From Amycolatopsis acididurans (GTDB taxonomy: Bacteria > Actinomycetota > Actinomycetes > Mycobacteriales > Pseudonocardiaceae): DNA of 33,646 bases. Shown in pieces: positions 15,124-21,977 of the stretch (the first letter of the stretch is position 1; the number at the start of each line of letters is the position of its first letter). The DNA lies in contig NZ_JAAXLS010000066.1 in NCBI RefSeq assembly GCF_012328925.1, positions 1 to 33,646 of the forward strand, given 5' to 3'. The notes beneath the pieces were generated by a model that was given only the letters and a program-made list of their open reading frames with translations, was not told where the DNA came from and did not search any database. Position numbers and translations under genes: made by a program.

Positions 15124-17646
15124 TCAGCTGCGGAGTGTGGCGCCGTAGCGGGAGGCGGCTTCGGCCACCGCGGCGTCGCGCGCTTTCGTCGCCTCTTCCA
15201 CGGTCAGGGTGCGGTCCGGGGCGCGGAAGCGCAGCTTGTACGCCAGCGAGCGCTTGCCCGCCCCCACCTGGTCGCCCGTGTAGGAGTCGAACAGGTTGAC
15301 GTCCTCCAGGAGATCACCGCCGCCGGCGATGATCGCTTCCGCCAGGTCGGCGGCGGGCACCTTCTCGTCGACCACCAACGCCACATCCAGCAGCACCGGC
15401 GGGTACGGCGACACCGCGGGCGCGGGCCGGTCGTGCGGCAGCGGGACCGCGTCCAGGTCCAGCTCCATCGCCACCGTGCGTTTGGGCAGGCCCAGTGCCT
15501 CGACCACCTTCGGGTGCAGTTCGCCCGCGTGGCCGACCGGCCAGTCGCCGACGAGCAGCTCGGCGCAGCGGCCGGGGTGCCACGGCAGCAGATCCGCCGA
15601 GCGCACCCGCAACCTCACCCCCGCGGCCTCGCCGACCAGACGCGCCGCCTGCACGGCGTCCGCCCAGCCAGCCTGCTCGCCGGAACCCCACCAGCCCGAC
15701 CGCTCCCGCTCGCCGGCCAGCACCACCGCCACATGCTGCGGCTGCACCGGCACAGCGGCCTCCAGCGTGGCCAGTTCCTCGTCGGTGGGCCGCCCGTCCA
15801 CGCCCAGCTCCGGCACCGCGACCGGTGACGCACTGGGCAGCACGACCTGTCCGATGTGGAACAATGCGAGGTCACGGAAACCGCGGGAAACGTTGCGCTG
15901 CAAGGTGTCCAGCAGACCAGGCAGCAGCGAGCTGGCCATCTGGTCCTTCTCCGCCTCCAGCGGGTTCTGCACCTTCACCGTCCGCCGGCGGACGTCGTCC
16001 TCCGGCAGGCCGAACGCGTCCCAGGTGGCGGCGGAGATGAACGGGAACGGCAGCACCTCGACGTACCCGGCCTCGGCCAGCGCGCGCGATACGGTGCGGC
16101 GCCGGCGCTGCGACTCCGTCAGCCCACGGCCGGCGGGCGCCTGCGGCAGCGTGGACGGAATGCTGTCGTACCCCTCCAGCCGCAGCACCTCCTCCACCAG
16201 GTCCGCGGGCTGCACGAGATCCCCGCGCCAGCTCGGCGGCACCGCGGTCACCTGCGCGGCACCCTCGTCCGACGTGCCGACCGTGACCTTGCAGCCGATC
16301 TGCCCGAGCCGCCGCACCGTCACGCCGCGCTCGTAGCGCACGCCCGCGACGCGGTCCGGCAAATCGATCGGCATGGTGATCGGCTTCTGCGGGGCGACCT
16401 CGCCGACATCGCTGCGGCCCGGCTGGATACTTCCGTCCCCGTACCGCCGCAGCAGCCGCGCCGCCATCTCGACCGCCGCCGCGCACAGCTGCGGATCGGT
16501 GTAGCGCTCGAATCGCTTGGCCGCCTCGGAGAACAGCTTGTGCCTGCGCGCGGTGCGGCTGATCGACGGCGGATCCCAGTGCGCCGCCTCCAACAGCACG
16601 TCCGTGCTCTCCGGGCTGATCTCGGTGCTCGCGCCACCCATCGTGCCCGCCAGCGAGATCACGCCCGAATCGTCGGCGATCACCATGTCGTCCGGGTCCA
16701 GCGCACGCTCGACATCGTCCAAAGTGGTCAGTTTTTCGCCCGGCTTCGCCCGGCGCACCACCAGATCGCCCTTCACCGAGGACGTGTCGAAGGCGTGCAG
16801 CGGATGCCCCAGCTCCAGCATCACGTAGTTGGTGACGTCCACGGCCAGCGAAATCGACCGGATCCCGGCAAGCAGCAGCCGCCGCCGGATCCAGAACGGC
16901 GTGGGCGCACCGGCGTCGAGCCCGGTGACCCGCCGCAGGACGAACCGCGAGCAGCCGCTCGGATCCTCGATGCGCACCGGCCAGGCCTCGCCCTCGGGCG
17001 CGGGAAGTTCCAGGTTCGCCGGGTCGCCGAACGGGACGTCCAGCGCGCACGCCAGTTCCCGCGCCAGCCCGCGCACCGACAGCGCGTAGCCGCGGTCCGG
17101 GGTCGGCACGAGCTCCAGCACCGTGTCGTCGAGTTCCAGGATCGAGCGCGCGTCGTCACCCGGCGAGGCCGTGGCGGGCGGCAGCACCAGAATCCCGCTG
17201 TGGTCGTCGCCGAGGCCCAGCTCACGCGCCGAGCAGATCATGCCGTCGCTGATCTTGCCGTAGGTCTTGCGCTGCGCGATCGCGAAACCGCCCGGCAGCA
17301 CCGCACCCGGCAGCGCGACCACGACGAGATCGCCCTCGGCGAAGTTCGTGGCGCCGCAGACGATGCCGCGGGTGCGGATGCCCGACGGGCCCTCCTGCTC
17401 CTCGGGCTCGTCTTCGGTGTCGTTGTCCTCGCCGGTCTCGACCCGGCAGTAGCGGATCGGCTTCTTGAACCCGGTCAGTTCCTCGATCTCGGCGACGCGG
17501 CCCACGACGAGCGGCCCGGTAACGTCACCGAGCTTGTCCACCGCGTCGACCTCGATCCCGATCCGCACGAGGGCGTCCGCGAGTTCCTGCGGTCCGACCT
17601 CGCCGGCGTCGAGATGCTCGGTGAGCCAGCTAACGGGGACTCGCAC
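15124..17646 (-). CDS. pheT: Phenylalanyl-tRNA synthetase beta subunit
   Basis: Large subunit of the alpha2-beta2 PheRS, which carries the editing site and tRNA-binding parts. The 840-residue product shows the N-terminal EMAPII-like OB fold (about 42-165), the B3/B4 editing core with YVMLELGHPLHAFD in mid-protein, a B5 segment, the catalytic-like core, and a ferredoxin-like anticodon-binding domain at the end (SPYPPVLLDVALVVDEKVPAADL onward). An acidic insert of about 16 residues (73-88, rich in E and D) interrupts the OB fold between the IRYCRV strand and GIVCGATNF and looks unusual for the family. The GTG start shares one base with the pheS stop codon (TAGTG). Confidence 0.97.
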   Translation of the reverse strand: MRVPVSWLTEHLDAGEVGPQELADALVRIGIEVDAVDKLGDVTGPLVVGRVAEIEELTGFKKPIRYCRVETGEDNDTEDEPEEQEGPSGIRTRGIVCGATNFAEGDLVVVALPGAVLPGGFAIAQRKTYGKISDGMICSARELGLGDDHSGILVLPPATASPGDDARSILELDDTVLELVPTPDRGYALSVRGLARELACALDVPFGDPANLELPAPEGEAWPVRIEDPSGCSRFVLRRVTGLDAGAPTPFWIRRRLLLAGIRSISLAVDVTNYVMLELGHPLHAFDTSSVKGDLVVRRAKPGEKLTTLDDVERALDPDDMVIADDSGVISLAGTMGGASTEISPESTDVLLEAAHWDPPSISRTARRHKLFSEAAKRFERYTDPQLCAAAVEMAARLLRRYGDGSIQPGRSDVGEVAPQKPITMPIDLPDRVAGVRYERGVTVRRLGQIGCKVTVGTSDEGAAQVTAVPPSWRGDLVQPADLVEEVLRLEGYDSIPSTLPQAPAGRGLTESQRRRRTVSRALAEAGYVEVLPFPFISAATWDAFGLPEDDVRRRTVKVQNPLEAEKDQMASSLLPGLLDTLQRNVSRGFRDLALFHIGQVVLPSASPVAVPELGVDGRPTDEELATLEAAVPVQPQHVAVVLAGERERSGWWGSGEQAGWADAVQAARLVGEAAGVRLRVRSADLLPWHPGRCAELLVGDWPVGHAGELHPKVVEALGLPKRTVAMELDLDAVPLPHDRPAPAVSPYPPVLLDVALVVDEKVPAADLAEAIIAGGGDLLEDVNLFDSYTGDQVGAGKRSLAYKLRFRAPDRTLTVEEATKARDAAVAEAASRYGATLRS

Positions 17647-18713
17647 TATGCCTCCGTTCCGAAGGGAAGGGTGAACCGGACGTCGCCTTCCACCATGTCA
17701 CGCATGTCGGGGATGCCGTTGCGGAACTGCAGCGTCCGCTCGAGCCCCATGCCGAACGCGAACCCGGAGTACACCTCGGGGTCCACGCCGCAGGCTCGCA
17801 GCACGTTGGGATTGACCATGCCGCAGCCGCCCCATTCGACCCAGCCGGCGCCGCCCTTCTTCTCCTCGAACCACACGTCCACCTCGGCGGAGGGCTCGGT
17901 GAACGGGAAGAAGTGCGGACGCAGCCGCGTCTTCGACGCGCTTCCGAACATGGCGCGGGCGAACGCGTCCAGCGTGCCCTTCAGGTGCGCCATCGTGATG
18001 CCCTTGTCCACCGCGAGGCCCTCGACCTGCGAGAACACCGGAGTGTGCGTCGAATCGAGCTCGTCGGTGCGGTAGGTGCGGCCGGGGCACACGACGTACA
18101 CCGGCAGGTCGCGGTGCAGCAGCGTGCGGGCCTGCACCGGGGAGGTGTGCGTGCGCAGCACCAGTCCCGATCCGGGCTCGCCGACGTAGAAGGTGTCCTG
18201 CATCTGCCGCGCGGGGTGGTCCTTGCCGAAGTTCAGCGCGTCGAAGTTGAACCATTCGGCTTCCAGCTCGGGCCCCTCGGCGACCTCCCAGCCCATCGCG
18301 ACGAACACGTCGGCCACGTGCTCGCTGATCGTGGTGATGGGGTGGCGGGCACCGCGCGGCACCCGGTCCCACGGCAGCGTCACGTCGACGGCCTCTTCGC
18401 GCAGCACCCGCTCGTCGCGCTCGGCCTGCAGCGCGGCCCGGCGCGTGTCGAAGCTGCTCTGGATGGCCTGCCGGGCCTCGTTGACCCGCTTGCCCGACTC
18501 GGCCTTCTCCTGCTTGGGCAGCGCCCCGATAGCGCGCCGGGCCAGCATCAACGGCGAGTGGTCGCCGAGGTGCGCGGGCTTCACCGCCGCGAGTTCATCG
18601 AGGGTTCCGGCCTGCCCGAACTCGGCCTCCGCGCTGGTGATCGCGGCCTGCAGGGTCTCCGGCGTGAGTGCCTCGGCCGGCGTGGGGTCCTGCTTGTCGT
18701 TGGCTCCGGACAT
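17646..18713 (-). CDS. pheS: Phenylalanyl-tRNA synthetase alpha subunit
   Basis: Catalytic class II subunit of PheRS. The 355-residue product has an N-terminal coiled-coil (about 15-105, rich in A, E and R) that contacts tRNA-Phe, motif 1 around HPITTISEHVADVFVAMGW, motif 2 from CPGRTYRTDELDSTHTPVFSQ, and motif 3 GFAFGMGLERTLQFR near the C-terminus. The ATG at 18713 follows GAGGAG at short spacing. It heads a pheS-pheT operon that ends in the hairpin at 15012-15043. A transcript leader of about 50-60 nt separates it from a -10 box at 18780-18785, and no T-box or leader peptide with phenylalanine codons is seen. Confidence 0.97.
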   Translation of the reverse strand: MSGANDKQDPTPAEALTPETLQAAITSAEAEFGQAGTLDELAAVKPAHLGDHSPLMLARRAIGALPKQEKAESGKRVNEARQAIQSSFDTRRAALQAERDERVLREEAVDVTLPWDRVPRGARHPITTISEHVADVFVAMGWEVAEGPELEAEWFNFDALNFGKDHPARQMQDTFYVGEPGSGLVLRTHTSPVQARTLLHRDLPVYVVCPGRTYRTDELDSTHTPVFSQVEGLAVDKGITMAHLKGTLDAFARAMFGSASKTRLRPHFFPFTEPSAEVDVWFEEKKGGAGWVEWGGCGMVNPNVLRACGVDPEVYSGFAFGMGLERTLQFRNGIPDMRDMVEGDVRFTLPFGTEA

Positions 18714-18779
18714 AGCTCCTCAGCGTCCGCTGTGACTGGTCCGCGGCTCGGCGCGAGCACACGTAGCGATTACCGAGGG

Positions 18780-18785
18780 ATTCTA
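18780..18785 (-). promoter_or_regulatory. Candidate -10 box TAGAAT for pheST
   Basis: TAGAAT on the minus strand, in the 98-nt gap between the methyltransferase gene and pheS, is close to the TATAAT consensus. No good -35 box lies 16-19 bp upstream, so this is a tentative call. Confidence 0.4.
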
Positions 18786-18811
18786 GGCGACCGCTCTCGG
18801 GTGAGCCCCGG

Positions 18812-19639
18812 TCACCCTCCGCTTGACCTGCGCTGCGCCATCGCGCTGCCGTACAGGCACACCGCGGCGGCCGTGGCGAGGTTGAGGCTCTCCGCCTCCC
18901 CGTAGAGGGGGATACGTACGCACTCGTCGACCTCGCCGAGGACCGCGGGGGGAAGACCGTGTGCCTCGTTGCCGAAAACCCACGCGGCGGGCGTGGTCAG
19001 GTCGAGGGTGTCGAGGGAGGTGTCGGCGTACCCGTGGGCGCCGAACAGGCGCAGCCCGGCCGCGCGGCAGGCCGCCAGTGCGGCACCGGCGTCGCGGGTG
19101 CGGGCCAGCGGCGGGTGGAACAGGCTGCCCGCGGACGCGCGGACGCATTTGCCGTTGTGCGGGTCGACGCTGTCCCCGGCGACGATCACCGCGTCCGCGC
19201 CCGCGGCGTCGGCGACCCGGATGACCGTGCCCGCGTTGCCGGGATCCGCGACGTCGACGAGCACCGCGACCAGTCGCGCGCCCGGAGCCAGCAGTCCCTC
19301 CAGCGGGCGGTCCAGCAGTGCGCACACCGCGACGATTCCTTGCGGGGTCACGGTTTCGGACAACCCGGCGGCCGCGCGGTCGGTGATCGGCGAGACGCGC
19401 ACACCGGCCTCGAGCGCGGTGTTCACCAGATCCGCGTGCGCCTGCGCGGCACGCTCGGTGACGAACAGGTCGTACACCTCACCGCGAGCCAGCGCGGCTT
19501 CGACGGCATTGGCGCCCTCGGCGAGAAACCGGCCGGCCTTGTCACGCTCGGCGCGGCGCGTCAGGCGCCGGGCAGCAGCAACCCGGGGGGTCCGTTCGGT
19601 GAACGGTTCCGCCCCGGGTCGCGTCAGGTCCCTGCTCAG
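18812..19639 (-). CDS. TrmH/SpoU-family rRNA 2'-O-methyltransferase
   Basis: SPOUT-fold enzyme using S-adenosylmethionine to methylate a ribose in rRNA, equivalent in position to the methyltransferase gene between rplT and pheS in mycobacteria. All three SPOUT motifs are present: DPGNAGTVIR, WVFGNEAHGLP, and IPLYGEAESLNLATAAAVCLY. The N-terminal substrate-binding domain starts around FTERTPRVAAARRL. No ATG, GTG or TTG occurs in frame between the rplT stop codon and this conserved part. The best start is CTG at 19639, which overlaps the rplT stop as CTGA, giving 275 residues. A second CTG at 19627 is possible. The only upstream ATG (19837) would overlap rplT by 200 nt. Confidence 0.9.
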   Translation of the reverse strand: MSRDLTRPGAEPFTERTPRVAAARRLTRRAERDKAGRFLAEGANAVEAALARGEVYDLFVTERAAQAHADLVNTALEAGVRVSPITDRAAAGLSETVTPQGIVAVCALLDRPLEGLLAPGARLVAVLVDVADPGNAGTVIRVADAAGADAVIVAGDSVDPHNGKCVRASAGSLFHPPLARTRDAGAALAACRAAGLRLFGAHGYADTSLDTLDLTTPAAWVFGNEAHGLPPAVLGEVDECVRIPLYGEAESLNLATAAAVCLYGSAMAQRRSSGG

Positions 19640-20016
19640 GCCGACTTCTTGTCTTCGGCCGCGGGCACGTTCTGCTTGGCGACCTCCGCGAGCGCGGCGA
19701 ACGCCGCGGCGTCGTTGACGGCCAGGTCGGCCAGCACCTTGCGGTCGACCTCCACACCGGCGGCCTTCAGGCCCTGGATGAACCGGTTGTAGGTGACGCC
19801 GTTCTGACGGGCGGCCGCGTTGATGCGGGTGATCCACAGCTGGCGGAAGTCACCCTTGCGGGCACGGCGGTCCCGATAGGCGTAGTTGAGCGAGTGGAGC
19901 GTCTGCTCCTTGGCCTTGCGGTAGAGCCGCGAACGCTGGCCACGGTAGCCGCTGGCCAGTTCGAGAGTTGCGCGACGCTTCTTCTGGGCGTTGACCGCCC
20001 GCTTGACGCGTGCCAC
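19636..20016 (-). CDS. rplT: 50S ribosomal protein L20
   Basis: Early-assembly 23S rRNA-binding protein of the large subunit. The 126-residue product matches L20 throughout (ARVKRAVNAQKKRRATLELA at the start, GYRGQRSRLYRKAKEQ, and FRQLWITRINAAARQNG), with a slightly long acidic/lysine C-terminal tail. The start is GTG at 20016 with a weak GGA upstream. It follows rpmI by 71 nt containing a hairpin and ends in a CTGA overlap with the methyltransferase gene. Confidence 0.97.
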   Translation of the reverse strand: MARVKRAVNAQKKRRATLELASGYRGQRSRLYRKAKEQTLHSLNYAYRDRRARKGDFRQLWITRINAAARQNGVTYNRFIQGLKAAGVEVDRKVLADLAVNDAAAFAALAEVAKQNVPAAEDKKSA

Positions 20017-20038
20017 GGGTCCATCCTGTCGATCTCAG

Positions 20039-20057
20039 GGGGCGCTCGTGGCGCCCC
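20039..20057 (-). promoter_or_regulatory. Hairpin in the rpmI-rplT spacer
   Basis: A perfect 7-bp stem (GGGGCGC/GCGCCCC) with a 5-nt loop lies 22 nt before the rplT start codon. It may act in processing or translational control of rplT, or as a weak attenuator. Confidence 0.45.
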
Positions 20058-20087
20058 GGGGTGTTAGGGCAAGTCTGGGCGGAGGCT

Positions 20088-20282
20088 TCAGCGGCCGAGG
20101 AGCCGCTTGACCCGGCCGACGTCGTTCTTGGCGACCTCGCCGGTGCCTTCGAGGCGGCGGGTGACCCGGCTGGACTTCTTCTCCATGAGGTGGCGGCGGC
20201 CGGCCTTCTGGCGGCGCAGCTTGCCGCTGCCGGTGACCCGGATCCTCTTGGAGGTCCCGCTGTGCGTCTTCATCTTCGGCAT
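20088..20282 (-). CDS. rpmI: 50S ribosomal protein L35
   Basis: Small basic large-subunit protein of 64 residues. MPKMKTHSGTSKR, the internal KLRRQKAGRRHL and the final RVKRLLGR are typical of L35. The ATG at 20282 has AAAGAGAG upstream, and an in-frame codon 9 residues earlier is rejected for lack of homology. It lies between infC and rplT in the conserved infC-rpmI-rplT order. Confidence 0.97.
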   Translation of the reverse strand: MPKMKTHSGTSKRIRVTGSGKLRRQKAGRRHLMEKKSSRVTRRLEGTGEVAKNDVGRVKRLLGR

Positions 20283-20302
20283 TCGTAACTCTCTTTCATG
20301 GT

Positions 20303-20332
20303 GCAGCACACCGGAAAAACCCGGTGTGCTGC
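20303..20332 (-). promoter_or_regulatory. Strong hairpin in the infC-rpmI spacer
   Basis: A perfect 12-bp stem (GCAGCACACCGG with CCGGTGTGCTGC) around a 6-nt loop lies between the infC stop codon and the rpmI ribosome site. The minus-strand loop is GTTTTT. There is no T run after the stem in the rpmI direction, so full termination is unlikely. Partial termination, an RNase processing site or L20-mediated control would all fit. Confidence 0.6.
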
Positions 20333-20354
20333 GGACTGCGTCGGCGCTGTCAGG

Positions 20355-20909
20355 TCAGGACTCGACCGGTTCCCTGGCCGGCTTCTGCTTCGCCTTCGCG
20401 TTCTTGTGCGGGGCCAGCACCATGATCATGTTGCGGCCGTCCTGCTTCGGCGACGACTCCACGTAGCCGAGCTCGGACACGTCGTCGGCGAGCTTCTGCA
20501 GCAGCCGGAAACCGAGCTCCGGCCGGGACTGCTCACGACCGCGGAACATGATGGTGACCTTCACCTTGTTCCCAGCGGAGAGGAAGCGGGACACGTGGCC
20601 CTTCTTCGTCTCGTAGTCGTGCTGGTCGATCTTGGGACGCAGCTTCTGCTCTTTGATGACCGTGAGCTGCTGGTTACGGCGTGACTCGCGGGCCTTCTGC
20701 GCGCTCTCGTACTTGAACTTGCCGAAGTCCATGAGCTTGCAGACCGGCGGGCGCGCCTGCGGCGCCACCTCGACGAGGTCGAGGTCCGCCTCCTGGGCGA
20801 GCCTGAGCGCATCCTCGATCCGGACGATCCCGACCTGTTCACCGTTGGGTCCGACCAAGCGGACCTCGGGAACACGGATGCGTTCGTTGATGCGTGTCTC
20901 GGAGCTGAT
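20355..20909 (-). CDS. infC: Translation initiation factor IF-3
   Basis: Binds the 30S subunit and checks start-codon and initiator-tRNA pairing. The 184-residue product aligns with IF-3 from ISSETRINERIRVPEVRLVG through the linker rich in K and E and the C-terminal domain VKVTIMFRGREQSRPELG ... KQDGRNMIMVLAPHK. The start is assigned to ATC at 20909 because AAGGAGG lies 4 nt upstream and homology begins exactly there. Use of a rare start codon is the known basis for IF-3 controlling its own synthesis. The upstream ATG at 21053 would add 48 residues without homology. It heads infC-rpmI-rplT-methyltransferase. Confidence 0.95.
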   Translation of the reverse strand: MSSETRINERIRVPEVRLVGPNGEQVGIVRIEDALRLAQEADLDLVEVAPQARPPVCKLMDFGKFKYESAQKARESRRNQQLTVIKEQKLRPKIDQHDYETKKGHVSRFLSAGNKVKVTIMFRGREQSRPELGFRLLQKLADDVSELGYVESSPKQDGRNMIMVLAPHKNAKAKQKPAREPVES

Positions 20910-21165
20910 GTGGCCTCCTTGGTCCGAGGAAAGTTGTCCTAGCCTGCTCGACCCTGGTGCCCACATACCACGGGCCCCGGCTTCGGCTCTTTCCAGTGCC
21001 GATGCGGGGCCCTCGTTCCGATCGCGTCCGCAACGCGGACGCTTCGCCACCACGCGGTGGCGAGACCGGACCCGGCCGCCTCGAGCGGCGACTCGGGTGG
21101 GAGCGGGGCTCCACTTGCGGCCCCCGATGGCTCGAGGGCTGGTCGCACGTGGAAGGGTACCAGAC
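20910..21165 (-). promoter_or_regulatory. Long infC leader and divergent promoter region
   Basis: The 256 bp between infC and the divergent DUF1844 gene carry two adjacent perfect hairpins on the infC side: GTCCGC-aac-GCGGAC at 21026-21040 and CGCCACC-acgc-GGTGGCG at 21045-21062. A TTGTAA box with TACCCT 11 bp downstream is near 21155, but the spacing is wrong for a standard promoter. TGGTATGT near 20970 could be an extended -10. The main infC start point cannot be fixed by eye. Confidence 0.4.
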
Positions 21166-21525
21166 GTGTCTTACAACGCTTCCCAGCAGCCCGAAAATTC
21201 CGCGGGGGTCCGCGAGCTCAGCGATATCCCCAGCGTAGAGGTGATCAGCCGGGCGGCCGTGATGCTGATGTCGGCGGCGGCCGAACGGCTGGGCCTCGCC
21301 GACGACGACCCGGAGTCCAGCCCCCGCCGCGACCTGGACGAGGCCCGCAGGCTGATCACCGCGCTCGCCGGGCTGGTGACCTCCTCGGCCGAGTACCTCG
21401 GTGTGCACGCCGCTCCCCTGCGTGACGGCCTGCAGTCCCTGCAGAAGGCGTTCCGCGAGATGTCCGCCATGCCCGACGCGCCCGGCCAGGGGCCCGGCGA
21501 GCAGTACACCGGCCCGGTTCACTAG
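21166..21525 (+). CDS. DUF1844 domain protein
   Basis: A 119-residue protein of unknown function, conserved and divergent from infC in actinobacteria such as Streptomyces. The core is RELSDIPSVEVISRAAVMLMSAAAERLGL followed by helical RRDLDEARRLITALAGLVTSSAEYLG and LRDGLQSLQKAFREM, so it is all-helical and probably cytosolic. The tail is proline/glycine-rich. The GTG at 21166 is preceded by GGAAGGG about 8 nt upstream. Its stop codon shares the palindrome CTAG with the stop codon of the convergent RidA gene. Confidence 0.88.
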   Translation: MSYNASQQPENSAGVRELSDIPSVEVISRAAVMLMSAAAERLGLADDDPESSPRRDLDEARRLITALAGLVTSSAEYLGVHAAPLRDGLQSLQKAFREMSAMPDAPGQGPGEQYTGPVH

Positions 21526-21902
21526 TCCACGACGGCGAGCGCGTCGATCTCGACGAGGAGGTCGGGGGCGAGGCCGACGTACACCGTGGTCCTCGCGGCG
21601 TAGGGCTCCTGGGCCCAGTCGTTGTAGACCGCGTTGAACTCGGCGAAGTGCGTGGGATCGGTGAGGTAGACCCGGACCATCACGAGATCGCCGGCGCCGG
21701 ATCCGGCCGCCTCGAGCACGGCGTCGAGGTTGGCCAGCACCTGCCGCGCCTGCTCCCCCACCGTCGTACCGACCACCCGGCCCGTTTCCGGGTCGAGCGG
21801 GACCTGACCCGCCACCTGCAGGATGTTGCCCTTGCGGACGCCCTGCGAGTACGCGGCAGCCGGTTTCGGCGCGTTGCCGGTGCTGATCGCGACCTTGGCC
21901 AT
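21522..21902 (-). CDS. RidA-family enamine/imine deaminase
   Basis: RidA proteins hydrolyse reactive 2-aminoacrylate-type enamines/imines released by PLP enzymes. The 126-residue product is a full-length member with the substrate-binding arginine R104 in AARTTVYVG, YSQGVRKGNILQVAGQVPLDP near the start and LLVEIDALAVV at the end. The ATG at 21902 has AAAGGAA at good spacing. It is divergent from a PLP-dependent D-serine-dehydratase-like enzyme 75 bp away, which suggests it detoxifies that enzyme's product. That link is inferred. Confidence 0.92.
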   Translation of the reverse strand: MAKVAISTGNAPKPAAAYSQGVRKGNILQVAGQVPLDPETGRVVGTTVGEQARQVLANLDAVLEAAGSGAGDLVMVRVYLTDPTHFAEFNAVYNDWAQEPYAARTTVYVGLAPDLLVEIDALAVVD

Positions 21903-21977
21903 GCGTGTTTCCTTTCGCTCCACTGTGGACGGAAGCATCCCATTGCCCCGCCCGCGATCCGATGCTACGAGGTGTTG

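Noticed and set aside
14511..15299. 262-codon open frame in the gap between the AlkD gene and pheT
   Set aside because: Low-complexity R/P/G/A composition, runs across repeats and a terminator into the 3' end of pheT, and has no ribosome site or homology that I recognise.
15856..18075. Long plus-strand open frame opposite pheT and pheS
   Set aside because: Antisense shadow of two clearly identified genes.
18714..18811. T-box or phenylalanine leader peptide for pheST
   Set aside because: The 98-nt gap has no T-box consensus and no short frame rich in phenylalanine codons.
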